In this document: piece after piece, positions 1-14,100 of the stretch | How the letters are laid out: every line of letters starts with the position of its first letter | Position numbering within the stretch: position 1 is the first letter of the stretch | Origin: Neodontobutis hainanensis | Lineage: Eukaryota > Chordata > Actinopteri > Gobiiformes > Odontobutidae | Assembly (NCBI GenBank): GCA_024349245.1 | Contig: JALDNG010000022.1 | Span: 9,977,001-10,041,000 of the forward strand | Direction of reading: 5' to 3' | Length of the DNA: 64,000 nt | Translations under genes and position numbers: made by a program | Notes under the pieces: generated by a model | What the model was told of the DNA's origin: nothing | Databases searched by the model: none | Seen by the model: the letters and a program-made list of their open reading frames with translations, nothing else

Positions 1-135
1 TGTTGGACTGGAATAGGGCATTTAGAAAACCATTAAATTAAAATGCACGTGTATGCAAGTGATAATTGAATATCGTAGAAACAGTAGATCAATATGGAAT
101 AATAAAATAAAACCAAAAGGCAGTCCTTGACGTAC
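1..135 (-). other. adgrl2: Partial intron after the GPS exon
   Basis: Only the first 135 nt are present. Reading through the donor stays open for about 37 codons of hydrophobic sequence until a stop at 24-22, so intron retention would give a receptor ending just after the Stachel. Confidence 0.8.
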
Positions 136-309
136 CGAGAGTTGTCGATGTGCCATGAGGATGGCAAAGTTGGTGAGATGGCTACAGGAGCAGCTGGTGT
201 GGGTCTTATTGGAGTCCACTAGTTTGCAGCCTTGTGTAGACCAGTAGCCCATCATGCTTCGCTCCGAGTAGTTCCAGAAGGAGCAATTGGAGTTGAAGTA
301 GTGCTCCAT
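136..309 (-). CDS. adgrl2: GPS autoproteolysis exon
   Basis: Encodes residues 783-840. The GPS motif is complete: NSNCSFWNYSE, GYWSTQGCKLV, then CSCSHLTNFAILMAH. The four canonical Cys, the two Trp and the cleavage triad His-Leu/Thr (cut between residues 827 and 828) are all present, so self-cleavage is expected. TNFAILM begins the tethered agonist (Stachel). The acceptor is ATCTGCAG and the donor CTCTCG before GTACGTCA, phase 0. The next exon (first transmembrane helix) lies outside the window. Confidence 0.97.
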
Positions 310-3300
310 CTGCAGATAACAAGAGATATGGTTAAGTGTCCAAATAATTGACTGCCTCAAATTGAAGAACATGTATAACACAGAGACCATTTACCCCCTA
401 CTCATACAAAGTATTCCCTCACACTGATAAGGACACGGATTTTTCACTCCACAGCTCTTTTGAAGCAATTCATACAGTACATTGTATCTCATTTGGCACA
501 TGCTTTGCCAAATCAACTGGAGTGTGGATGGCTATATGAGGCCTTAATAACAGAAATATAATTGTTTGATTGCATGTCTCTGGAATTGCACTATTTCTGT
601 GATAAAGAAGTAAGTCACGTGTGGCCCTTTGGGAACAGCGGTGACAAATTTAAAAGACTAGAGATAATTGGCGATACAGTAATTTCATCCTAGATTGTAC
701 GGCTAATCTAGAAGTTAATTTCAGCCGCTATAAAAGAAAATGGGTATCATTTATATCCCAATGTTGATTAACGAATTAGTTATTATTAAGAATTCACTTA
801 GGTTCTCTTTTAATTTGATGTTCACTGACTTAAATAAACTGCCAACTGACCTCGCCAGACATTCAAAATTAAAATTGCAGATCTCTGTCTACTCTAGATC
901 TTCCCTGCTGGTGTTTTTAATATGACCCCTCCAGTCATTCCAGCAGGAAGACTCACATCAATGTGCTCCAGGGTAAAAACCACAGGGTCATTAATGAAGA
1001 CTCGGCTGGATTCCTTGTTGATTGAAGCTGCGATGATGTCTGAGTTGACGGCGACTGACATGTTGCGGCCATAAGCCTCGTTGGCCATCTTGATGGTGGC
1101 ATTTTCTGTACTCAGAAACTCGCCCAGGTGTTTGTAGAGGACAAATACAAGCTTGGCAACTCCTACACAAAGAAGAAAGAAGGATTTTTTTTTTCCTTGT
1201 ATGATGTAGTAACAGGCTAATTAAAAAACTTTTTTTTTTAATTGTATTGTACTTTAGATAAGGATGGTTACCATTTTGTTTTTGTTTTTAATACATGTAC
1301 AAACAGTACATGTACTCATTGTGTAGGACCTGATTGAAAGTGTTCGTAGCAGTCTTTGCAGAACTCACCATTGCGACTGTTGAGCTTGACAGTATTGGCT
1401 GACAGCTGGATTGAAATTCCACCTTTGCTTGACTGTGGAAATTTAAAATCCTGGACCTGGCCATCAGTGCTGAGTACGTACACATCCAAGACTGCAGAAA
1501 GGAAGAGTTTAGGATCAGAGAGCCAACATTTTACTTGCAAAAGCATAAAAGTGAAATAAGACCATACTGAGGCAAAAGCTTTCTGTCTGACGTTTAAAGT
1601 GCTGGGGCAGGGGCACACTGATGACCTAAACACTAAATCTTGACAATGAGCTAAGTGATAAAAGCGCCAATCACCAAAAGCTGATTTCATCCAACTGAGA
1701 CTCAAATAGATGTGAGCAATATAAATACAAAAACAAAAAAGCCTGAGAATCTTCTTTTTCATATGCAAACATCAAAAGAAAATGAGCCAAGGAGGAGGAG
1801 GCAGTAGATAAACAATGTCGTTTTTCTGTCTCCACAGCAGGCTAATGTTCACATTAATGTATAGAGTTACAAGGTCTAGACGCATACATTTATAAACTAA
1901 GCGTGCGCAATCAGAGAATCTAGTTCCTTTAATTGTCTGATATTCATCACTTTGTCAGTAAGCGACTCGTTAAACCTAATATGCGTTGTTTTGCTGTTCC
2001 CTCGAGGTTTAAATGCCTATTATGAAAAACAAAGTCCCCTTTTTAATGTAGCAGCCGTGTTTCCCCAAACAGAAGAACAAAGTGCTCATTGTAATTGGAA
2101 TCCATAAGGAGTGCATGTCATGTTGCAAACTTTACTCACTGATGTTGTCTGCGGGGACTTTGACGATGGCAGGTTCCATGAGGTTGTCAGCGAGAACGAA
2201 CGCGCCTTCCTCGAGTGTGTCGAGCAACATGGTGGCGGCGTGTGTCTGCTCTGTGCTGTTCATGTCGCGCCAGGACTTTAAAGCTTCCGGTCGGAGGAGG
2301 TTATCTACCGTGTCCACAATGGCCTGCGCACCAACCATGTCAAAACACATGCAAAAACAAAACAATGAACAAAGATGATACATCGAGAGAGTGGAGAAGT
2401 GACATGCAGACATAAGTGAGATGAATGGAACGCTGTGTCAGAGGGAATACTTGTGAAAGTTATGAAAGAAAAGAAGACATAAAGTTTCTGGACATCATTT
2501 CTGTATCATTGACAAAAGTGTAGAATGTAAAGGAGGAACAAGATAGCAGCATTGCAGGAGATGCTGCAGATTCAGTTTCAAGGACATTTCATCAGTGCCC
2601 ACACAGGGGGGTCGTGGTGTATTGAGCCAATCACAGCTGAACAAGTCATTTAAAATTCTCTGATTGCTGAACCTGGAAACAACTTTTTTTCTAAGAAAGT
2701 GTTTAACCTCTCATTATTTGGAAGGAACAGTTCAATTGTTCAATTAAACTGTATCTATCACAAGGATAGATTGAACTTATCTCTAACCTCAAGCCACCGG
2801 AGCCTGGGACAAAGAGAGAATAAAATGGCCGTATAAGGATCCAGACGTTGAAGTTTTTTTTTTTATCTCAATCAATGTGTCTAATTAGGTAGTCAATGGT
2901 GGTGACAGCTGGTGGGGAAGGGGTGGGGGTAGCTGATGTGATGTCAGATAGTGCTGAGTCATAAGAGCTTCATCTCAAAGCCCCCCAATCAAATAAAGCC
3001 TGTCATTTCCATCAACACTAAAGTCCAGGCCACTGAATAAATGCACACCTTTAAACATATAAAGAAAAACACAGTTGAGTGTTTTAGAGTGTTGGGAATT
3101 TACTAAATGCATGTTCCTTTTGGAGTTCTTTTACAAGTGCACCGCCGTTGACTGGCTAATTAGCTCAATCCATTTTAATACCCTCCCAAAGGAGATATCT
3201 GGATTGAGGGGGATGACTTTGGTGGCAGGTGGAGGACACTGATCTCCTAATGGTTGAGGGGTATTTATGACCAAAATGCTATGATTTGTGAATTTTACAT

Positions 3301-6300
3301 TTATAAAAAAATTTATTAAAAAAAAAAAAAAAAAAAAAAAAAACAAGACAAAAATGCTTTGATCGCTTCAGTGACCTAAAAACCTGACATGTCCTTGTGA
3401 AACATGAGAATCTTTCCCAATACATTGAAAGGTCAAATGATAGTGCTTGGATAAATGAGCTGCATTTTTACGACAAAAGATGGAAGGGTCCATTTTTTAA
3501 CTGGGCAAATCCTTCAATTGTCATTAATGAAAAAAATGCAAGATGTAAGAGCAGGAGATTTAGTTTTTTTTTACAATTACACATGCAATTTCACACACAC
3601 GTAATAAAAAAATATATATTTGTAGAAAAAAAAGAAAACACAATGTCATGAACCTGAAAAAAGGAGAGAAAAATACACAGCCACATTTATACCACAGAAC
3701 AAAAACTAGCTTTGTATTTGGATATGACTTCTTTTTGACTTAGAAAGCACTTTGGCAACTACAGTAACTGTGTGTGAAGCAATTACTCAAAAAAGCAGGA
3801 TAGGGAGGAGGGAGTACATGACAGTGCACAGGGTACATGCTGCTTTGCTCAGGCTGGGACACGAATAGAGAGAAGGGGACGGCAGCAGGCAGAGCGGGCT
3901 GCAGCATTAGCTTCAGTACCTTCATGTACGCCCTGCATGTCCTTTCTCGCTTTTGAAGCTTTTTTATTAGAAAGAAAGAACAAAAAGAGACACATGGTGT
4001 AATTTTGTAAAGAATACGACTGTGACTCAGTGAGAATGACTTGTCTTTACCCTTGTGATCTGTTTACCTAAAGGGGTGTACTCCTCTCTGGCATGACCTC
4101 ACAGCCTCATGACACATGACAGTAGCAATAAGATTTACCACAAAATATGAAATATTTATTTACATTACAAGATTTATGTTATGAAACCAGAAATGATTAC
4201 CAAAAAAGAATGTTTGGGAAGCAAAATTTGATGTAGATGTTGCTGTCCAATGAGACAAACATCTGGCTTAAAAGCCACTGTGACCACAAACGCTAAACAC
4301 ACTCAAGATGGAAAAGAATATTTCTATGCATAACTTTGTGTTAAGCAAGATAGATAAATTACCTCCGAATGTAACAATAGACTTACTTTATTTGACTTTA
4401 AAATCTCCAACAGCAACTACTGGAGTCAAACTTGGACTCAACTTTTAATCAACTAAGTATGACTAACTATGAGAAAACACTATAAAGACATATTGGGGAC
4501 TTCTGTGAGAACACTTTTTGGACGTTCTTACCTTGTTGAAACTGCGTCCTGCTGAATCCTTCTCACTTGGCCGCAGCTCCTGCAGCTGAGCGTCCAGGAT
4601 GTCCACCAGCTGCTCCATGAGACGCACAGAGGAGCTGACGTCCCCGGCGAAGATGGGTCCTTTAGTGTGTTTGGCTAACTCGTTGGCCAAGTTAGCTGCA
4701 TTCTCACCGGTGCGGATCTGCGGGGGTTTAAAGAGTGAATAATGTTCAGGAGAATGCAAAGAGACAGACTTGGAGAGCCCTTTTGTTGTGAACATCAAAC
4801 CGCACTTGAATGAGTCCTTGAAATGCCTGGCATAAAAGAGTGGTGGTTGCAAGAATAATAACTGTGACACACGTTTATTTTTGTGTGTGTTTAGTTGTTT
4901 ATTCAGTCAAGTGAGAAAGAAAAAAAGAAAGCGGTTATAAGGTTTGTGACTTTTATACTTTTTATATTTACTATTTTATCTTACTACTACCTGTGCATTA
5001 TACTTAAGTCTTGGGACTGTCTTCGTTCCTTACCGTGTGGTGAAATATATTTTGCAAAGGCAAGTACTAAAAAAACTAAAACCCTTGCTAGTTCACGTAC
5101 AAAGCTATCTAAGGACACTTGCTTTTCTTTCACTCCACACCTGCATTTGCAATTGATTTGTTTAGTTGAAGCGTTGACATCAACTGTTTTTTAAATAAGA
5201 GCTGCAGTTGAAAACATGGCAAGACAGGACTTATACAAACCTTCTGGGCTATTTGGTTGACCCAGTGGGAGGTGCAGTTGCTGAGATCAGGGCCCCTTGG
5301 GTTCCAGGCTCCAGTGGAAAGGACACATAAATAAGATGCAGTGCCTGACAGGGAAAACAAGTACAGAATAGTCATGTACAATCAAGTCGAATCTAATTTA
5401 GTCTTTTCCTGATGAAGTGCTTTAAAGAGCATTAGAACACAGACAAAAAGAGCAAAGTGCACACAAACAAACAGACGTCTTTGCTTGTAGCTGATAAGAT
5501 AATTTGAATGATGTCAAAGGACAAATTAAAGAGAGATTGGTTAATACTGTGATTTTTCTTCCTGCCAAATATTTCATATAGCTCATGGCCTTCTTGTTGC
5601 TACAATGCGCGGCATTTCGTATTTTCTCTGTCCTAATTAGCCTTGCGTCTGATGAACGCTAACACAATTTCACACACAATCAGATGAGGGATGCACGTCT
5701 CCAGGCAGGCTCCAGGGAGACACAGCTGAGCCTGCCGTCACAGATTGCTAAATCACGTTTTATTGTGGAATGACACAGCAAAAGCCTAACATCATTATAC
5801 ACTGTCTTCCCAGACATGCCGTTAGCCAACTATTGCTGCTCTATATAGATAAAAGACTGTTATGCAAGACTATCACTCTCTCTGGTCTTTTTAGGTCACA
5901 TTAAAGCAGTGAGTGCAAGGCCCTGAGGTGAGAAGGAGTCCTGTTTACCTCGGGTTCCCTTGGGGCAAGGTCGCTCTACAAGCATGCCCCTCTGGGTTTG
6001 AGGCCACATTATGTCTCGTTTCTCAATGGCCTCGCAGAAGCGCACAGGTAAAGGTAATGACTGAGTGGTTGGAGGTGAAGTCGTCTGAGGAGGCATGTTG
6101 GGTGCACCCTTGTTGCCCCCCTTGAGGCCTATTGTGGCAGTGGTGTTGCTCACAGCCCTGTGCACTGTGGTTGTTGTGGTGGTGGTAGTAGTCCTCAGTG
6201 GCAGAGGCGATGTGGTGGCTTCTGACATTGTAGGAGCTGCTAAAACAGAAAGGAAAGATGGGGTTTTAGTCTTGTTTTTTTGATTTAGCTGTTTTATTCA

Positions 6301-9300
6301 CACATAAGGCTGTGACAATCCAAATACTATTTGTCCTATTGCTGCAGTCTAAGGTCAGCTCATTAGTTTGACACTCGTGGGGAGCACAATACGGAACATG
6401 TCAAGTATTCTGCTCAACATATTTTATAAGGTATTCAAAACTTGACCTTATGGCAGACATATGTCTTCTCTAAACTTTTAACAGTGCCTCATGTAAGAAT
6501 CATTTGCAATTTACTTTTCTTAGGATGCTTATACATACACGTATCCTGTTGTGTAAATTACTGCTAAGTGCCTTGTGCAACAAGCGTATTTGCTTTTCCA
6601 ATGACTATGCCTTATCCAAGGCACTCTGTCTGCAGCGAACAAGACAATAATTACAGTTACATCCTCCCGCCTGGCAATCATTCTTGCCGTAGAGATTTTG
6701 TGGCATGGATGATTAAATTTCACTAGTGCAATACAAAACTTCTATGTGTCTGCTGCCTAAACATCCATTTCACAGTTGTTTCCTAACACATCTCACACAC
6801 TGATAAAGCTGTGCAGTAACTCATGCAATGCCCCAGGCTAAAACAATACGTCCACTATTACAGTTGCACAATAATAGCAGTTCATAAAAGTTTTATGGAT
6901 AAAATGTTTAAACAATAAATACTTTATTATATAAACATGCTTACCAGCTTCAAGTGCAACACAATCACATGCTGTAGATTTTAAAAGTACCAGTATATCA
7001 ATCATAAGATCTCTGATTTGAATGCAATGTGCACAGTGAATCTAATCGTATTTGAGTACTTTGATTTCCTCCATTAGGTTGCTTGTAGAGCATGCAGCGA
7101 ATGTGAAGAGGTGCTGTTACACTGCTTGAGCTAAGCAGAGTCTCTGTACTACAACACAAAGCGCTAAAGAAACAGAGCCTCAGACGGAGAGTGTATAAGA
7201 GGTGGGAGTCAAAAGCGACAAGGGTGACGGTAGGGGGGATGGCAGCAGACAAGCATTACGGGCAATGACAGGGAAATTAAAAAACAATGAATGCAAGCGA
7301 GATTAGACTGTCAATATTCTGTTTGCACACATCTTTTTTGACTCTAAAATGCAGAGGCTTCATTACACAATTCTGTCTAAAATACAGAAATGCAAAATGG
7401 CAGGGGACATTGTTTTTTCAGCTTTAAGCAGGCAACAGATGCAGTCACAGAACCATGTCTCAAAACAGACATTGAGATTTTGATGTTATGAGTTACTTGA
7501 GCCATATGGGAATGGAGTATAAATTCACAACAACATAGATAGCACAGTTGAAAACAGTAAGGTGAATCCAGGAGATGTCTAAATCCCTTAACATTCAAAC
7601 ATTATTGTCTAAAATCAACATCCATAAAACTGCACTTTCTGTAAAACCAGCTTGTGGAACATTGTAAACCAGGGCAGAACATACTGCCTTTCTTTGGTTC
7701 ACTGCAGCAGGGGCAAAATAATAAGGAGTCTGATTAGGAGATGTCTGTTTACTTAGAAATAAATTATGACAGCCTTAAAGAGAAAACTTAAACAGTGTTG
7801 TCTCAAAAAGAGGTTTTAACAAATTTAATCAAATCATTATTTCTTGAAGTGTATAAAGCTACTCAAATAGATTACACCACTGGATCTATTGTTTGGTTAA
7901 CAGGTCCAGCTCATTGCACCCCTCCTTTTTCAACAAACACAGACAAATGTTACTATAGCATCACTGTAGGCCCATGGTGTGGAAAAGAGGCTGGAGCACA
8001 GTGGAGCTGAAGGTATATCGCCTTTGAGGATGGCTGCTGCCTGTGGCGAATTAGGCTCTATTGACCAGATGGAGAAGACTCCGAGCGATTGCTTATAGCA
8101 GGAAGGCTACACAGGCCTCGACACACACAAGCAGGTGACATGAGGGTGAACACGGCTGACTGGCTGTTGTGACACTGAGCTGCAGGTAGATGTGGCTGGC
8201 TTCACCTTGCCCCTCTCTCCTGTCAGCACCCCCTACCTGTATCCTTTTACTCAACGCGCTGGATTTCTGGGTCTGTCACGGCAGTTGAGAGACAACCTGT
8301 GCTTAGTGTCCTTCCACCACCAGCATTTATATCTGTCTCTATTCTGCACCAATAAGCTTTTAGAGCCATAACCACTGCTCTAACATGTCTCCTTGCACAA
8401 CTCATGAAAGGAGAACGTGAGAAGAAATGCTTTGCAATGTATTTTGCGTTCCCACACTACATCACTTAATACTGTAGCTTTGACAAATGAGAACAAATGG
8501 GCTCTGACATAGTGTGTAAATGATTATTTGTCCCTTTCGAAATATCTCCGTCAGCATTGCTTGGCAAATTTCCAGAAGATTCCCCAGAAACTGTGGGGCC
8601 CTTCATAGGTTTCTCATTTCCAAAGTATGAAAGATGATAACGATAAAATTCCACTCTCCATGGGTGGGGAGTTTTGAAACCAGACAGAAATAAAATGAAT
8701 ATGAATCGATACTCGGCAGCATGATTTAAGATAAAGGGCTCACCACTACAACCTATAAATCAAAGAGGCATCTGCTGTAATCCAAGCACATTCCTTTGGC
8801 ATGTCAACTAACAACTGTATCTTGTCTACACCCCTCACTCAAGAGGGCGGCTTGTCATGGCTCGCTGGGAGGTTGAGCCCCATCGCTCTAGTTTCATTGA
8901 TTACAATTAAACCCCTTTAAAGTATTTCTTTTTAGCTTTCATTTTTACTGCTACCTGCTTGTCTTGGGCTAATGCTGTTGTAATTAATAATGTAGGTTAT
9001 TGTAGGTCTAAAGAACTAATGTTGAATTCACTGGCTGTGCTTGTGTTCATTGAGATAGAAAAAGCAGTGCTGGCGATGCTAAAATTTATTGTTCTTATTT
9101 GTGCAGTCATCGAATACGGCTGGATGTTAAAAGGGCTCATTAACAAAAAGCAGAATAAAAAGGACATATGTAAAAAGGCTAAAAGAATCCTGTTGGGAGG
9201 GTTTATTTCTTGTCCACGACAGAATTAATCCTCTTTCCTGTGTAAAAAAAAAAAAAAAAAAAAAAAAAGTCGCTAATGTGAATGTCGGCTACACTTCCAG

Positions 9301-11118
9301 GGAGATTTATGCATAAACAATGCCACCTCTCTGACCACTCCGGCCCTGTTGTGTACATAGCGTATCAGTCCATAATCCTGCCAGCAACATAATAATCTAA
9401 TTGCCTTTATGCTATAGCTTGGTTTAATTTAATCCAATGAAAGCTGGAAGGAATTAACTCATAGGTATTAAGATGAACACCTCTTCAAGGCAGTCACGTC
9501 TCAACACAGATGTTTAAGTGGATAAGTTTAGAAGTAGCAACAGTAAAGGATGGCTGTTGATCCTCTGCTAGAGCTACAGCTGCCTTTTCAGCCTTTTCTC
9601 CACCCAGTTTTGGTGTAGGAAAATACTAAACACCAGTTTAGCTAGAGAATGAGTTATCCCTTTACTGTATTGTATTTTTTTTGCAGTGGATGCCTAACGT
9701 AAAGCAATGTTCCTTTGATTATGAATAAGTAAATTCCACAGTTGGGCTATTATAAAAAAACAAACAAAAAAAAACAGCACATGTCCTGGATTATTGTGTC
9801 GGCAGTGCACTCAACCAGGCAGCAACCTTCATTTAGCTCTCAGAGAGTGTGTGTGTAGAGTGTTATCCTCCAAAGTGAATAGCCAGAGTAGACTTCTTCA
9901 TAAGCGCTTTATGTGATTGGACACCCACACATTGTTGCACTTGAATGCATAGCAGTGGTTGTGTTATTACCACTGGGCTAACAGGTCTAGGAAAGATGAC
10001 AGGAATGGAATAAAAAGAAGCTTGCAGAGTGTCAAAGCATATGCATGAACATACAAGAACAGCCACGTACACACAGATGAGATGTTAGGGCTCTGTAGTT
10101 GTGCCAGGGTGACAAATGAAAACCGACAGCCTGTGTGTCTTTTATATTATGGTTAATGGCCTCACTTTCAGCAGGCACTGCTCGGTTGTTCATCAGGGTA
10201 ATGTTTCATGCACGTTATCAGCTGCTGTTTATCTTGTGAAAGGAGTGAAAGTGCTAAGGTAGACCACATTTAGCATTTGTTTCAGCTTAATTTGCCACAT
10301 CAAAAGTTATAAATGATTGGATTTTACCTATCCCCTGTTCTAGCCCCTTCTGCTTCATGTAATAATTCCAGGAGGATGTTTAACAAGAAATCTTTGCCCA
10401 CATTAAGACTACTTGCTAAGTTAAAATGTCTCTTGTACAGTGTAAAATTCAGCTCCTGGGTGGTAATATCCTCCTAATGAAAAAAGAATAGGACAAGTTA
10501 ATAAGTCAGTGGGATCCCAAACAGCTTCCGGTCAGTTTGTTACCGTCATCAGAGGGAATCCTGTGGAAAGACTTTTTGTTAGATCGAGGGATTTAGTAAA
10601 ATACATTGTTCGGCTGTGGAAAAATAAAGCATTGCTTATTTTGTTCTGTAACGCTGATGATATATATGTGTTTCAACGATGCATGAAGCCTTCCCATCAG
10701 CTGTGCCCGCTTCAAAATCTTGTGGAAATGCGTTTGTAGTGATGATTTATAATACATTTCTGATGTTTTTTGATATCAACAAATAATAACAATAATACAC
10801 AAAGGAAATTGGATTACACACCGTTCACTGTGCGTTGCATTTGTAGCAGAGGAAGGAACCACGGCGCATGATTGCTTGTGTATCAGCAGTAAATATAAAA
10901 TATGAAAATATATATGAAAATTTATATAATTTCCCAAGAGTCAAGTCCTGGAGTAGGGCGTGAGTCCTTGTCTTAGGGAACAGAACCTAATAGCCAGATT
11001 ATGTTATTCACTGCGGTAAACCCATATTTTTTTCCACTGTAAAAACCAATGGACTGTTAGGGCACTATGAAGCAGAGTTGACCTTTAGCCCATGCATACA
11101 TGTACACCTTTGTATACA

Positions 11119-11173
<55 letters not shown>

Positions 11174-14100
11174 CACAACATCAAAGTACACAGCAGCTGC
11201 CAAACGTCTCTCTACTTCCCTATACCAAACATGTTTCACAGTTCAGCACTTAACTCTAGGTGTGCTGAGTGAAATTTAGCAACAGGACGTTATTTAAGAT
11301 GTTCAGGGCATAGCGGAAAGTCCCACGAATGAGTTTACATTTGATTCAAGTTTAATAGTAAATTATGTATTATGTGTTATGTGTTGCAAACTTGTGGCCT
11401 CTGTTTTAAGCAGGGAATTAGCTCAACGTGCTCACATTAAAGCTTCAGTTGGCAATTTTCTGTGTAAAATCAGATGTTGACTATACATTGGTTTGACTGG
11501 CAAAAGCATTAATAAGAAAATAAACAGAAGGACTAGTGTCATAACCTACAGTGAATTTCTTTTCCTTTTTTTTTATTTGCCTACTGTTGCTTTAAGCGTT
11601 AAACTGAAAAAGGCTGCAGTAGATAAGCTATACAGCGACCATAAACTTATGTCTGTGTGAAACAAATCTCCTCAAAGGCATGTGTCAGGGACTGTGATGG
11701 GGACCATTGTGTTTGTGTAATAATTCATTTAATATGGCTTGTTTCACAGTCAGACTGTAATCAAACTAGAGACTGTGGATCCCCTTGGCTATACCTAAGA
11801 CTTAATGTAACCATAATCACAGCCCCTTCTGCTCTCTTTTTATGTACAGCAACTCTTTCTGACATTATAAATCATATCCCCGGGTTCGTTGTTGCAGCTC
11901 AAATCTTGTTCGCTGTCAGCGGCCGTACTGTCTACAGTGGTTTAACAACAGCAGGTGAGATGGTAAAAAGAAAACAGTAATTCAATATTTGTTTTATTAA
12001 GTTTTTTTTACTGAACTGGGCTTGTGTCTGGTATCTGCAAGCTGCCATGTTTGACTATGATTGGTGTTGGATGAGCTGCAGATACAGTATCCAGATCAGA
12101 TTTCAGAAGGAGGTGACCCATTGACCTTATAGATTGAATAGCCTGTATTACCACCAGACACTGTTCTGTAATATAGAATCATTAAGACACAATGAATAAG
12201 ACTATAAAATCCAACTGGGGGCTTCACCTTTTTACAGGTGCAGTTATATTCAAACCTCCATAGTAACTAATAATAAGACCAGCAGGTCACAAGGCCAATA
12301 GAATAATGTCACAGTCTGTATAAAACATTGTGTTAAGGCTACACAAGAGGAATTTAAAATGTTTAGAGACATACTGTATATGGCTGGCTTGTAACAACCC
12401 AATCTTAAAAATCGAATTTATGGCGTGCCCCCATAGCTTAAATTCCATAAATGTGGAAGACCTGGGTTTGATTCCTGATCAGTTCATTTGCCCAATGTCA
12501 CTTCCCTTTCCTTCACACTGTTTCCTGTCTATCAACTGTAAATTCAAAAAGGCTACCAAAAAAATCTAAATTAAAAAATAATAATTAAAGCAGCACAATC
12601 TGTAAATATGTAGTAACTATGTTGAATGTTAATGATTGAGGATATTGTGCAGCTCCTAATAACCTCGGAAACACATTCAGATATTTTCTAACAGCTGTAC
12701 ACTTGATGTTAAAATACAAACCCTGTCATATCTAAAAAGAAACGGCTGTGTTTAATCTACTTTCTCAAAAGGCACAGCTAAAGATGCTGTTAAATCACAA
12801 AGTGTAGTGCTCACTGCCTTCATTGAACTTGATCTGAGCAGTCTGAGCTGGCCTTTAGCATGACCTCAGGAGGCAAGTCAAACAATTACACACACACACA
12901 GGCTGCATAGACTCACGCTTGAAAGATCACGGAAGTCTACGGAAAAGAAAGGATTCAAGGGCAAGATTGTGCTCCAACAAAAGAGCTTGTCACACAGTTG
13001 CACAACATCTACAACCCCTCCTCCTGCCGCCTCATTTTTCTGATGCTGCAATTAAAAGACTTTGTGCCTTGACTGGGCAGTTTGAAAGCGAGTAGGGTCA
13101 AGCTTCTCTTTTTACTTTCGATACAATTTGTGTTTACAACATTATTTCTGCCTTCCAGGAAACCCTGCCCCATTATTCAATATTAAAACAAATTTCCTGT
13201 CTCTCGCCTACACAGCAGGCTTTTCACACTCCTTCCAGTGTGGCCGGGCATAACAGCTCTAAACACTTTTCCCCTTCAACGTTTGTCAACAAAGTCATAC
13301 TTTGTTTCTGAGTATAGCCCTGCCTCAAGTGGAACAATGGCAGACAAAATGGAAAAACGAGGCAAGGAAAGGCAGTAAAAATGATACATGATACAAAAAA
13401 AAATAGGCGTAAATGGCAAAACGGCGCAAAAAAAAGATACAAATAGCGAGATCATAAGACAGCTGCGACAGAACAAAACAATGGCGGGTGCAGAACTAAA
13501 AAAAAAAATAAAAAAAGGGGGAGTGGGGGGTAATTTTCCACATCAATGGCAGCTCTTGTCACACCAGTGTGTCCATTTGGGCAGTGGACAAGGGGCTCTC
13601 AAGATCAAGAGGGAGAAATGGGGTTGTCAAGGCAAACGGACTAATTGGTCATTTTTAACACATCCTGAATCCTGCTTCTGCAAGACTGGTGAGCTTTGTA
13701 TGAGACAGAAATCTCTTGGTGCCATTTTACCTGCTGTAAAAACTTAAAAGTGCGCCTATCTTGCTATCTATCTCGTCCGTCTTTGTGTCTGTTTTCCTGC
13801 TTTCTCTCTAAACGCTGCCATGCACAAGTTGACCTCCATGTAAGCACTACAGACGACAGGAATGAATCATAGCGGTGCTTATTAGAGAGCTGTATATTCA
13901 TCAGACTATAAGAGGTAGGCTCTCTAGGGTAACTGCTAATGCATATGACTCACAGGGGTCTGTAACAGCTGAGCATTTTTGCATTGTCAAGCACTTTTGC
14001 AATGCAGAAACTACAGGGCATTGTTGTGACCACATGCTGGGTTTTGTGAGCTAATTGGCAAGTTGCATGAGTGAGCTCCGCCTTATAATTTCAAGCAAAT

